NCBI GenBank assembly: GCA_025358925.1
Contig: JANYHT010000065.1
Span: 62,001-126,000, forward strand
Length of the DNA: 64,000 nucleotides
Direction: 5' to 3'
DNA from: Gemmatimonadaceae bacterium
GTDB taxonomy: Bacteria > Gemmatimonadota > Gemmatimonadetes > Gemmatimonadales > Gemmatimonadaceae
Of this stretch, positions 8,457 through 16,760 are shown piece after piece (within the stretch, counting starts at the first letter, position 1; each line of letters opens with the position of its first letter). The position numbers and the translations under genes were made by a program. The notes below the pieces were generated by a model. The model searched no databases. It saw only the letters and a list, made by a program, of their open reading frames with translations, and had not been told where the DNA came from.

Positions 8457-10754
8457 CTATTGCACCGTCTGCTTATCCCAGACAAACCGTTTGAAAAAGA
8501 CGCCCATCTTATCAAACGTTTCTATCCAGTTTTTGTGCAACATCGACTCGTGCAAATCGTCCGGAACTATTAATAGTTCGTGGTAGATGTTGCGAGCGCG
8601 AAGCAGCTGCACTAAGCCCACGGTTTGTGCAAAATCAACATTGCGATCGTCGTCGCCATGGACGAGAAACACGGGTGATTTCCACGTGTCGATCGCCGAG
8701 ATAGCGGACGATTTGAATGCCAGATTTGCGGTGTCGAGCACGTTGCCATAAAAATGCACACCCGCTAAATCCGCGCCTGCAACGAAAATGTCGGAATTTC
8801 GCGCGAGTGCTTGCGACGTGAGCAAGCCGCCGTATGAAAGGCCCCAAATGCCGATACGCTTCGTGTCCACATCCGCGCGGCCCTGCAAATACTTGGCGCC
8901 CGCCATGACGTCTTGGTATTCCGAATTGCCGCGCGAATTCGTGTTCGGCGCATTGCGAAACCCTTTGCCATAGCCAACGCCACCACGATAGTTGATGGAC
9001 AGTACGACGTAGCCCTGCGCTTGCAGCCATTCGTTGTACGCATAGGCCCAATGATAGAACTGCATGTAGTGGTAGCCGGGCATCATCTGTCGCGCCGGGC
9101 CACCATGGACAAACACGATGGCCGGGCGTTTTTCGCCGGCTTTCATGTCTTTGGGCAGGAATAGCTGATTGTGGACGTCCATCCCGTCTGCGGCCTTCGT
9201 GATGACGATCTCTGGCTCAACGTGTGCTGCGGTCGGAAAATCGCTGGCGAGTTTCGGAAACACAATTTTCGGTGCAGACCCCGTGACCGGCACGAGCGCA
9301 ATGGACGCCGGCGTGCGCGCGTCGAAATAGATCACCGCCACCTGCTTGCCGGAGGCCAACGGTTGCGGATACGTCTCAATGCCGCGCCCAGTCGATATTT
9401 GCGTAGGTACACCACCGGCAACGGGCACCGACCAAATATGTCGGCGCTCAATATCGCTCGCGTTCGTGCAGTAAAACAGCGTGCGTCCATCCTTTGACAA
9501 CGCCAGTGATGTTGCGTCTTCGATGATGCCGTCGGTGGTAGTCAGTCGCGACGGTGTGCCACCGGCAAGCGGAATTGCGTACCAACGTTCGAAATCATCC
9601 TTCGGAATATTCACCGGCAAGATGACATGATTACCCGCCCACACCATGTTGTTCGCACTCGTAAACACGCTGTCGCGCGGCGCATTGTGCCAAAACTCTT
9701 TGGCTTCACCCGTTACCGCGTCGGCGACCATGAGCGACAACGTGTGACCACCAGTAAAGGTCGCCGTGTAGAAGCCCGGTGAGCGACGCAACGAACCACC
9801 GCGCGGCGCGGAATCCGCAGCGGGTGCTGCGCCGCGACCACCGCCACCACCTCCTCCACCGCATCCAGCGACATACACTGTGCGGGCCGTTGCGGCGTTC
9901 GACGCAGGCCCAGGTGGATTTCCGATGCCCCCCTGTCCGTTTTGCGCTTGATTGCCGAACGGCGTTCCAGGTCGACGAGAAAACGCAATGCGCTTACTGT
10001 CAGCCGACCACGTTGGACCAGCATCGCAATCGACACTCGGCGACACGTACGTCAACTTGCGCGACGCCACATCAAACACCGCAATGAATGCGTGGTTCTC
10101 TCGATCGCTGACAAACGCGATCTTCGACCCATCAGGAGACCAACTGGGAGTATTATTGCGACCCCACTCCTTGATGTACGGCATGCCGCCCGTGTCCATC
10201 GACGAACGTGGCGTTTCGCGCGACACGCGCGCGCGATAGATCTGACCGTCTTTCGCGTACAGCACAAATCGGCCATCGGGAGAGAGTTGCGGGGATGCGC
10301 CCTCGGCCACACGCCATGCTGCGCCACCCGTCGCACGCACCGCCCAAATTGCACGCGCGCCGCCGTTCGGATCATGCGACGGATTCGCGATCCATTCAAA
10401 GCGATTCGGTGCTGATCCGCGCACAAACACGATGACGGAGCCATCGTCGGACAGCGAAACGTTGGTCAAGTCTACGCCATCATCCGCCATGAACTTTGTG
10501 AGACGCACCGGCGCGAAGTCGGGCGCGACCGCAGTGTATACGTTGCGCATGCCGCGATCGTATACCATCCACGCCAAACGATCGGCTTTGCGCGCGGACG
10601 CGAGCATTAATGGTGACGCGGGCGACAAGAATTGTGTGACCGTGGGCTTGGGTTGCGCTGCGAGCGGTTCGGCAAGCGCAGCGGTGCACACGGTCGCAAT
10701 GCTGCAGGCGATCACGAGTATACGAGGCGTGTGGGCACGAGAGAAACGGATCAC
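8457..10754 (-). CDS. Exported S9 family prolyl oligopeptidase-like peptidase
   Basis: 765-residue serine peptidase of the S9C/acylaminoacyl-peptidase type. A signal peptide (cleavage likely after ALAEPLAAQ) puts it in the periplasm or outside. Residues about 40-480 form a TolB/WD40-like propeller with repeats such as SPDGRFVLYAKDG and SPDGSKIAFVSDR. The C-terminal alpha/beta hydrolase has the nucleophile elbow GLSYGG (Ser about 635), the acid in HGDDDRNVD and His in DDLHESM. A stretch of eight or more glycines interrupts the propeller at about residues 300-310. GTG 10754 is preceded by AGAGGA 3 nt upstream. Substrate peptides are not predictable. Confidence 0.9.
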   Translation of the reverse strand: MIRFSRAHTPRILVIACSIATVCTAALAEPLAAQPKPTVTQFLSPASPLMLASARKADRLAWMVYDRGMRNVYTAVAPDFAPVRLTKFMADDGVDLTNVSLSDDGSVIVFVRGSAPNRFEWIANPSHDPNGGARAIWAVRATGGAAWRVAEGASPQLSPDGRFVLYAKDGQIYRARVSRETPRSSMDTGGMPYIKEWGRNNTPSWSPDGSKIAFVSDRENHAFIAVFDVASRKLTYVSPSVDCDAGPTWSADSKRIAFSRRPGTPFGNQAQNGQGGIGNPPGPASNAATARTVYVAGCGGGGGGGGRGAAPAADSAPRGGSLRRSPGFYTATFTGGHTLSLMVADAVTGEAKEFWHNAPRDSVFTSANNMVWAGNHVILPVNIPKDDFERWYAIPLAGGTPSRLTTTDGIIEDATSLALSKDGRTLFYCTNASDIERRHIWSVPVAGGVPTQISTGRGIETYPQPLASGKQVAVIYFDARTPASIALVPVTGSAPKIVFPKLASDFPTAAHVEPEIVITKAADGMDVHNQLFLPKDMKAGEKRPAIVFVHGGPARQMMPGYHYMQFYHWAYAYNEWLQAQGYVVLSINYRGGVGYGKGFRNAPNTNSRGNSEYQDVMAGAKYLQGRADVDTKRIGIWGLSYGGLLTSQALARNSDIFVAGADLAGVHFYGNVLDTANLAFKSSAISAIDTWKSPVFLVHGDDDRNVDFAQTVGLVQLLRARNIYHELLIVPDDLHESMLHKNWIETFDKMGVFFKRFVWDKQTVQ

Positions 10755-11001
10755 GAATCCTCTGGAAAACGGTCAGAAAGAGCGGGAGCGGTGTGTGGGC
10801 GCAGCGACAACAGCGTACAGCCCCGGACGCCATACAGCCAGCACATCAATATGCAACGGCTCAAGTCGGCGGCCGAAAGCACTGCTGCCACACTGGCACC
10901 ATCCTGCCATTTTCGGCATCTTTCGCAAGCTCCCGTGCGGTGCTGTCTCGCGCAATTGTTGCTTCGCATCGTGCACGCTCGCTTTCCTTCACACGTTTCT
11001 G
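10755..11001. other. Divergent intergenic region between S9 peptidase and gcvT
   Basis: 247 bp without a supported gene; it must hold the promoters of both divergent genes. I found no clear -10/-35 pair of the TAGCTT type, no glycine riboswitch core and no strong hairpin. Short open frames here lack start signals or family similarity. Confidence 0.5.
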
Positions 11002-12114
11002 ATGACAGATCTTCAAGACGGCGTGCCCCGGCGCTCGCCGCTGCACGATATCCATGTTGCGCTTGGCGCGAAAATCGTCCCGTTTGCGGGGTATCTCATG
11101 CCGGTGCAGTACGCGCACGGCATCACCGTCGAACACACCGCCGTGCGTGAACACTGTGGAATGTTTGACGTCTCGCACATGGGCGAAGTGGAAGTGCGTG
11201 GTGCAGATGCGATGCGTTTCGTGGCATCGATCACGAGCAACGACGTTGAGGCACTGCACGTCGGACAGATTCACTATTCCACGTTATTGCGCGCCGACGG
11301 CACCATTGTTGATGACTTGTTGGTTTATCGTTTCGCAAATCACTTGCTGTTGGTGATTAATGCCAGCAATCGCGAGAAAGATCTTGCGCATATGCGGGCG
11401 CATCTCGGCGCGTTTGATTGCACGCTCACGGATATTTCTGACGAGACCGCACTACTTGCACTGCAGGGTCCTGATGCACCGGCGCTCGTGCAAGCGCTCG
11501 CGGACGTTCCGCTTGCGGACGTGAAGTACTATCGGTTTACGCAGGGCAACGTCGCGGGAGTGCCCTGCATCATTTCGCGCACCGGATACACGGGCGAAGA
11601 CGGATTCGAGTTGTACTTCGCGGCGACGCGCGCGGCGCAGGTGTGGCGCGCGTTCATGGACACCGGCAAAGTCACACCGGCGGGCCTGGGCGCGCGTGAT
11701 ACCCTTCGACTTGAAGCGGGCTTGTGTCTCTATGGCAACGAACTTGATGATCGCACGACGCCGATTGAAGCCGGACTGTCCTGGCTTGTAAAGTTGGCCA
11801 AGCGCGAGCCGTTTCTCGGTCGTGATGTGTTGGCGCGGCAGCACGCCGAGGGGACAGATCGTCGGCTCGTCGGATTTACGGTTGATGAGCGTGCGATTCC
11901 ACGTCACGGGCACGGTGTGACGTACGGTGGCGTCGCCGTGGGTGACGTGTGCAGCGGTACGATGAGTCCCACGTTAGGCATGGCGATCGGCACGTGTTAC
12001 CTGCCAAGCGCGGCGGCCGTGGTAGGGACGTCATTTGAGATTGATATTCGTGGGCGCATGGTGCCTGCACGCGTGGTCAAATTGCCGTTTTACAAGCGAG
12101 CGGGGAAGGCGTGA
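11002..12114 (+). CDS. gcvT: Glycine cleavage system T protein (aminomethyltransferase)
   Basis: 370-residue tetrahydrofolate-dependent aminomethyltransferase of the glycine cleavage system. It takes the aminomethyl group from lipoyl-H protein and releases ammonia while forming methylene-THF. Visible motifs: the N-terminal SPLHDIHVALGAKIVPFAGY, MFDVSHMGEVEV, the folate-site ISRTGYTGEDGFELY, and LGARDTLRLEAGLCLYGNEL. The start ATG 11002 is set by homology; the frame is open for about 570 nt upstream, but that part has no similarity. gcvH and gcvP are not in the window. The stop overlaps the next gene by 4 nt (GTGA). Confidence 0.95.
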   Translation: MTDLQDGVPRRSPLHDIHVALGAKIVPFAGYLMPVQYAHGITVEHTAVREHCGMFDVSHMGEVEVRGADAMRFVASITSNDVEALHVGQIHYSTLLRADGTIVDDLLVYRFANHLLLVINASNREKDLAHMRAHLGAFDCTLTDISDETALLALQGPDAPALVQALADVPLADVKYYRFTQGNVAGVPCIISRTGYTGEDGFELYFAATRAAQVWRAFMDTGKVTPAGLGARDTLRLEAGLCLYGNELDDRTTPIEAGLSWLVKLAKREPFLGRDVLARQHAEGTDRRLVGFTVDERAIPRHGHGVTYGGVAVGDVCSGTMSPTLGMAIGTCYLPSAAAVVGTSFEIDIRGRMVPARVVKLPFYKRAGKA

Positions 12115-13745
12115 GTAGTCGTCCACGTACCGTGGTTGCTCGACGCGAACGCATGGACGATGGAGCGCCCGGCGTGGTGGCAATTTTGATGACCGATGTG
12201 GAGCCGGCGGTGCGGCTCAATGCGGCGTTGGAAGCGCATGGGCTCACGACCGTCACCATTTCGCCCATGGATGACGTGCGTGGCGACCTACGACGTGCCG
12301 AACCCGACCTCTTGGTCTTGACCGGCGCGTTGCTTGATCCCGTCAACGTTGCGCTCGTTCGGCAGCAACTTTGGCAAGGTGTACCGGTGATTGGCTTCAC
12401 CGACGTGTCCGATGCAACGATGCATGAGCGATTGCGCGACGTGGGGTATGTCGAGGCGTGGTCGAAGCCAGTCGTGATGGAAGACGTTGTCGATGCTATT
12501 CGTCGACGTCTCGAGCGCAAACGTCTGGCCCAGTTAACAGGACTCATCGGCGAATCGGAAGCGATTCGTGAAGTGCTCGTGAAAGTGGAGCAGATCGCAC
12601 CTGTGTCGAGCACCGTGCTGATTGAGGGCGAGAGTGGTACTGGCAAAGAACTCATTGCACGCGCCATTCATCGCCTCGGGCCTCGTCGCGGCAAACCCTT
12701 CATCGCGGTGAATGTTGGTGCGTTGCCGGAAACGTTGCTCGAAAGCGAATTGTTTGGCCACGAAAAAGGCGCATTTACCGGGGCGGCTGAACGTCGTCTC
12801 GGTCGCTTTGAGCTAGCGGATACCGGCACGCTCTTCCTTGACGAGATTGGTGAAGTGCCATCGAGTACGCAGGTGAAGTTGTTGCGTGTGCTGGAGGAGC
12901 GTGAAGTGACGCGGGTTGGCGGTACGCAAGTCATCCCGATTGACGTGCGCGTTGTAGCGGCTACTAATCGACCGCTGCGCGAGCACGTCGAAGAGGGCGG
13001 CTTTCGTGCGGATCTGTATTATCGACTCAATGTTTTGCGTATTTATTTGCCACCGTTGCGCGACCGCAAGGAAGATATTCCACTATTGGTGCGGCGTTTC
13101 GTCGCGGAGTTTTCGCGTCTGCATGATCGACCGTTTCACGGCATCTCCGCTGATGCGATGACGTTGTTGATCGAATATCCATGGCCTGGCAATGTGCGCG
13201 AACTGCGCAATCTTGTGGAGAGCATGGTAGTGCTCGCGCACGGTCGCGAGATCGTAGCCGATGATATTCCGCGTGCGATTCGCGATGCCGGCGGGAGACG
13301 GTTGTTGCCCGTGCATGTCGGACCGCAAATTCGGGAAGGGGAGCGCGCGCAGGGGCGGGAGTTGGAGTTTATTGTGCGCTCGCTGGTCGAGCTCAAGTTG
13401 CAAGTTGAAGAGTTGCGGCGTCGCATGGATGTAGAAGCGCCGCGACCGAACGTTGGTTGGATGGGTGAAGTGCGCGCGCAGTCAACGACGGACGGATCGA
13501 CGTACATCCCAGGCGTAGCACCGGTACTGGTTCGTGCGATCGAACCACGTGACGAATCGCTGCCGGCAGCGAGTATTACGCTCGGCCCGGGGATGACCAT
13601 GGCGGACATCGAACGTGTTGCGATTCAGGCCGCGTTGCGCGATACTGCCGGGAATCGGCGCAAGGCTGCGGATCTGCTCGGCATCGGTGAGCGGACGTTG
13701 TACCGCAAGTTGCGCGAGTATGAGGGAGAGGGCGACGAAGGGTGA
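12111..13745 (+). CDS. Sigma-54 dependent NtrC-family regulator with degenerate receiver
   Basis: 544 residues in three domains. Residues about 20-130 have a receiver-like fold, but the phospho-acceptor Asp position reads DLLVLTGALLDP, so the usual acidic residue is missing; phosphorylation control is doubtful. Residues about 145-370 are the AAA+ sigma-54 activator: Walker A GESGTGKE (about 173), GAFTGA loop (about 220) that contacts sigma-54, and Walker B LFLDEIGE (about 241). A Fis-type HTH lies at about 505-540 (NRRKAADLLGIGERTLYRKL). GTG 12111 overlaps the gcvT stop by 4 nt, so it is translationally coupled to gcvT. Targets are unknown. Confidence 0.9.
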   Translation: MSSRPRTVVARRERMDDGAPGVVAILMTDVEPAVRLNAALEAHGLTTVTISPMDDVRGDLRRAEPDLLVLTGALLDPVNVALVRQQLWQGVPVIGFTDVSDATMHERLRDVGYVEAWSKPVVMEDVVDAIRRRLERKRLAQLTGLIGESEAIREVLVKVEQIAPVSSTVLIEGESGTGKELIARAIHRLGPRRGKPFIAVNVGALPETLLESELFGHEKGAFTGAAERRLGRFELADTGTLFLDEIGEVPSSTQVKLLRVLEEREVTRVGGTQVIPIDVRVVAATNRPLREHVEEGGFRADLYYRLNVLRIYLPPLRDRKEDIPLLVRRFVAEFSRLHDRPFHGISADAMTLLIEYPWPGNVRELRNLVESMVVLAHGREIVADDIPRAIRDAGGRRLLPVHVGPQIREGERAQGRELEFIVRSLVELKLQVEELRRRMDVEAPRPNVGWMGEVRAQSTTDGSTYIPGVAPVLVRAIEPRDESLPAASITLGPGMTMADIERVAIQAALRDTAGNRRKAADLLGIGERTLYRKLREYEGEGDEG

Positions 13746-13877
13746 GGTGTGCGGCGTTACCGCTATGTCGGACAACGTGTTGCCTGCGTTTGGTCCTTGC
13801 CGATAAGTGATCTGCCCCACATATTAGCCTACGCTTGAGCTGGTTAGTTCTATGATCTATGACGGTCAGATCTCACT

Positions 13878-14726
13878 GTGGAGCCCTCCCTGTCGATCCC
13901 AGTCAATTTCGGCATGACCTCGCCTTCGATGCCTGTTAGCTCCATTGCTGGCAGCGTGCTTCCGCTTCGACGTGCGGAAGAGCTGATCGCAACGCTTCCT
14001 GGAGTATTGTCGGTCCGGATTGTACCGGGCGAGACGGGAGCGATTGACGAGGTCCACGTGCTGACCACCGAACAGGTCGCGCCCAAACAAACCGTCCGAA
14101 ATATCGAGAGTGCGCTCATTGCGCAGCTCGGTTTACGCGTAAATCATCGCAAAATTTCGATAGCAACTTCACTCGATCAGCCTCGTCCGATCGAGCCGCG
14201 TGCTCCGGACGCGCAGTCGGCACCGGCGAGTTACGCGACACCTCCGCAGCCGATCGCGACGCCTCCATTTGAACGCGCAAAGGCCGTGCCGCTGGCGCCG
14301 CAGATAGCAGACCTTGTGCCGGTGGGACGACGAGCGCTCGTATTTGAAGGGGTGGAGGTCCGTCGGTCTCGATTACGGGGTGTGACGTGCCGCGTAATTT
14401 TGAGCCGGGGCGGTCAGGAATTTGTTGGTGAGGCGGAAGGTCAGGAGAGTGAGCGGTCGAGAATTGACTTGTCCGCTCGTGCGACAGTGGCGGCGATCGC
14501 GGAAACGTTTCGCGTGAATCCTGCGGGCGAACGGAGTCTGTCGTTGGAAGGCTCGACGTTGATCGCGGCATTTAATCGCGAGTATGTGTTCGTAAGTGTT
14601 ACCGCGCGTGCTGGCCGAGAGGCGGTGGCGTTGACCGGTAGCTGCGAAGTGCGTGAGAGCTCGGAGACGAGTGCCGTGCTTGCTGTGCTCGATGCCACGA
14701 ATCGGTGGATTCACGTTTCCCCGTAA
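13878..14726 (+). CDS. Conserved protein of unknown function upstream of HD-GYP gene
   Basis: 282 residues from GTG 13878 (ATG 13914 and 13929 also possible). I do not recognise a named family. The N-terminal domain has LPGVLSVRIVPGETGAIDEV, then HVLTTEQVAPKQTVRNIESA and LGLRVNHRKISIA: an alpha/beta unit reminiscent of small ACT-like or asp23-like folds. A Pro/Ala-rich linker of about 60 residues follows. The C-terminal part (LRGVTCRVILSRGGQEFVGEAEG, then ARATVAAIAETF and AVLAVLDATNRW) looks like two dodecin/LeuA-dimer-like half-repeats. No signal peptide or membrane segment. TATGAT at 13851-13856 could be its -10. Its position in front of the peptide ORF and HD-GYP gene suggests a joint role. 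Confidence 0.6.
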   Translation: MEPSLSIPVNFGMTSPSMPVSSIAGSVLPLRRAEELIATLPGVLSVRIVPGETGAIDEVHVLTTEQVAPKQTVRNIESALIAQLGLRVNHRKISIATSLDQPRPIEPRAPDAQSAPASYATPPQPIATPPFERAKAVPLAPQIADLVPVGRRALVFEGVEVRRSRLRGVTCRVILSRGGQEFVGEAEGQESERSRIDLSARATVAAIAETFRVNPAGERSLSLEGSTLIAAFNREYVFVSVTARAGREAVALTGSCEVRESSETSAVLAVLDATNRWIHVSP

Positions 14727-14923
14727 AGTCGCGCGAAGCCGCGTGACTTCGGTTGGTCAATCTCGTCGTCTCTAGTGCAGGCGATGTTCAGTAAACGTCC
14801 CCGTCTCCCGGTAGAGCGGAGCGGAGCGGGCAGGCCAAAGTAGTAGGAGCGGAGCCAACCTGGATAAGCATGCGGCGTCCCGAGCGGGGCACGCGTGACT
14901 ACCCACAAGGGAGGTGACGCAAC
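14727..14923 (+). other. GC-rich leader of unknown function, possibly structured RNA
   Basis: 197 bp with no supported gene except the peptide ORF that starts at its end. It contains purine repeats (GAGCGGAGCGGAGCGGG near 14814 and GGAGCGGAG near 14849), short self-complementary blocks (TCCCGAGCGGGG; GAAG..CTTC), and closes with ACAAGGGAGGTGACGCAAC. It does not match the glycine, cobalamin, c-di-GMP-I or yybP riboswitch cores that I know. A small minus-strand frame across it was judged to be by-product. Structure is inferred only. Confidence 0.3.
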
Positions 14924-14995
14924 ATGGAAATTCTGGCCCAGCTCGTGAGCGCTTTTTGGTCGTTCGTTTTGGTAGAAACCAAGACTTGGGGCTAA
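14924..14995 (+). CDS. 23-residue peptide ORF upstream of HD-GYP gene
   Basis: Micro-ORF starting ATG 14924, ending TAA 14993-14995. The peptide begins MEILAQLVSAFWSF and ends ETKTWG. It is preceded by GGGAGGTGA, an almost perfect complement of the 16S rRNA 3' end, 7 nt before the ATG; this is the best ribosome binding site I saw in the window. The middle is hydrophobic and aromatic (LVSAFWSFVLV) and the tail polar with a terminal Trp-Gly. It could be a leader peptide, a secreted or membrane micro-peptide, or a signal sensed by the membrane HD-GYP protein that starts 40 nt later. None of these roles is shown. Confidence 0.5.
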   Translation: MEILAQLVSAFWSFVLVETKTWG

Positions 14996-15035
14996 GGTAG
15001 GCTAGGAAGGCGGGGGCGCCATTCTTAAGAACTAC

Positions 15036-16358
15036 ATGAAAACAAGAGTAATCGCCTACGTGTACGCGATTGTGGCGGCTTCGGCTGCCACTCTTGTAGG
15101 TTTATACCTGCGAAATCCGAAAGTAGATGCAGGGCTGCTCTTCGGCGCGGGAGTCATAGCGTTGCTTGGATTCGTTGCCGCACAAACTCGGTATCGAGTT
15201 CAAGGTAACACCTTCGGAGAAGTTTCTTTTATTCCGTACTTGTCTGCATTGGTGCTCTATCCATCTTGGGCTTCCGTCGCTTTAGTAGGCTTGTGCACGA
15301 CCGTTACAGAGATTGGAAAGCCGAAACCAGCAATTAAACGCGCGTTCAACATTGCGCAGCTCGTGCTGGCGGCTTCGGTCGCAAGTCTGATCTACCTTGT
15401 TCTGGGTGGACACTCGCTACAGGTCGATAAGACGTTTGCAGCGCTTCCGCATGCGGCTGCGGTCGTGAGCTTCCTTTTGATCAACACTTTTTCTGTTGCT
15501 GCAGCGGTCGGACTTGCTGAAGGGAAGGGTATATGGAATACGTGGTACGAAGGAAACGCGAGCGGACTTCTCTATGACGTCTTCGCAATACCGATGGTTT
15601 ATGTCTTTGCACGAGTTTTCGTAGATTGGGGACCTTGGGGAATGCTGTCACTTGGTGTTCTTGTGATCGGTTTTAACGTCACATATCGAGTCAAGCACCG
15701 ACTCGAGAACACTAATAAGGAATTATTGGAACTCTTTGTGCACACCGTTGAGTTTCGGGATCCGTATACATCCGGTCACTCGCAACGCGTTTCGAAGTAT
15801 TCAAGGATAATCGCCCGTGCAGTCTCGCTTCCCAGCAAAGACATCAAAAGAATTTCAATCGCCGCGTTGCTACACGACGTAGGGAAAATCCACGAGATTT
15901 TTGCTCCAATTCTTTCGAAGCCTGGTCGCCTGACTCCTGAAGAACGTGCGATAATGGAGCTTCATCCGATCAAAAGTGCCGAACTAGTTGCAAAGTTGTC
16001 GGAACTCCAAGACATCGTGCCATCTGTCCGCCACCATCACGAGAATTGGGATGGTACTGGATATCCAGATCAATTGAGCGCTCGCGATATTCCCCTTGCT
16101 TCTCGCATCATCATGTTTGCCGACACAATTGATGCGATGACAACTGATCGACCGTATCGGAAAGCAATGACGGAGTCAGAAGTAAGGGCCGAACTGATTA
16201 AGCAACGCGGAAAGCAATTTGATCCATTCATTTGCGATGCGTTGCTCGATAGTCCGCTATATCCGCAATTGTTCACTGCGGACGACACCAAAAGCACTCG
16301 AACATTTACTCAAATACTAGAGATGCGCCGCCGCCCGAAGACGCCAGCGGTAGCATAG
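15036..16358 (+). CDS. Membrane-bound HD-GYP phosphodiesterase
   Basis: 440 residues. Residues 1-225 hold six to eight membrane segments (e.g. VIAYVYAIVAASAATLVGLY, AALPHAAAVVSFLLINTF, GMLSLGVLVIGFNVTY) and act as a likely sensor. Residues 235-420 form the HD-GYP domain, which degrades cyclic di-GMP in studied members: LLHDVGK (about 279), HHHENWDGTGYP (about 333) and FADTIDAMTTDRPYR. All expected metal ligands appear present. ATG 15036 has no strong ribosome binding site; coupling to the peptide ORF is possible. Codon use is less GC-biased than in neighbours, a hint of transfer. The signal sensed is unknown. Confidence 0.88.
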   Translation: MKTRVIAYVYAIVAASAATLVGLYLRNPKVDAGLLFGAGVIALLGFVAAQTRYRVQGNTFGEVSFIPYLSALVLYPSWASVALVGLCTTVTEIGKPKPAIKRAFNIAQLVLAASVASLIYLVLGGHSLQVDKTFAALPHAAAVVSFLLINTFSVAAAVGLAEGKGIWNTWYEGNASGLLYDVFAIPMVYVFARVFVDWGPWGMLSLGVLVIGFNVTYRVKHRLENTNKELLELFVHTVEFRDPYTSGHSQRVSKYSRIIARAVSLPSKDIKRISIAALLHDVGKIHEIFAPILSKPGRLTPEERAIMELHPIKSAELVAKLSELQDIVPSVRHHHENWDGTGYPDQLSARDIPLASRIIMFADTIDAMTTDRPYRKAMTESEVRAELIKQRGKQFDPFICDALLDSPLYPQLFTADDTKSTRTFTQILEMRRRPKTPAVA

Positions 16359-16675
16359 CAGAGTCTTCGGTTCCAAACGCCATGATGTAGTGGTGCTCAG
16401 TCTGCCCTAGCATTAATGTGGCGAGCAAACCGCGCTGTTTGAACCATCGCTGAGTTTACCGCGCGGCTTCCGGCCGAAGTTTTTACGTTGTGCGTACCGC
16501 ATCGCAAGTCAATATCAGGACGTACGGTTTATTTGCAAGATTTCTGCGAACGTATGCAACTTCGCCAACGCACGCACGAAAACGACTTCAAAGGGGAATG
16601 CCCATCGCCTCGCGCATTTACGCTGCCAGGTAACAATTCGACGACGGCTCGACTCTCGCAATCGTGCCTTCTCGA
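16359..16675 (+). other. Intergenic region left of the IS element; open frame continues across insertion site
   Basis: About 320 bp without a recognised gene. One plus-strand frame is open from 16417 to the insertion site. If the element and one target copy are removed, it continues in frame from 19255 to a TAA at 19482-19484 (ending RIVTHLVS), about 165 codons. It lacks a convincing start codon and family similarity, so an interrupted gene is only a possibility. Confidence 0.25.
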
Positions 16676-16681
16676 ATAACA
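16676..16681. repeat. Target-site duplication, left copy (ATAACA)
   Basis: ATAACA directly abuts the left end of the IS and is repeated at 19249-19254 right of it. A 6-bp duplication fits the 4-8 bp known for IS21-family elements. Confidence 0.75.
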
Positions 16682-16734
16682 CCCCGGCGGCCACCTCAAA
16701 ATCCCCCACCTGTGGCCGGGTCAAACTCCTCCAC
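16682..16734. repeat. Left terminal inverted repeat of IS21-family element
   Basis: Starts CCCCGGCGGCCACC, contains AAAATCCCCCACCTGTGGCC, and ends CAAACTCCTCCAC. It pairs with the right end with one indel and about four mismatches. Confidence 0.88.
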
Positions 16735-16760
16735 TCGCAGCGTGAGGGGACGGGATCACG

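Noticed and set aside
10755-11001. Glycine riboswitch upstream of gcvT
   Set aside because: The characteristic glycine-aptamer core and tandem arrangement were not found in the intergenic region.
14711-14908. Small minus-strand frame across the leader of the peptide ORF
   Set aside because: Start region lacks a ribosome binding site and the product is Arg/Pro/Gly-rich without similarity; it is more likely a by-product of the leader sequence.
16488-16679. 63-codon frame left of the IS element
   Set aside because: No family similarity and no ribosome binding site; it ends at the insertion site by chance. The alternative frame that crosses the site was kept only as a weak possibility.
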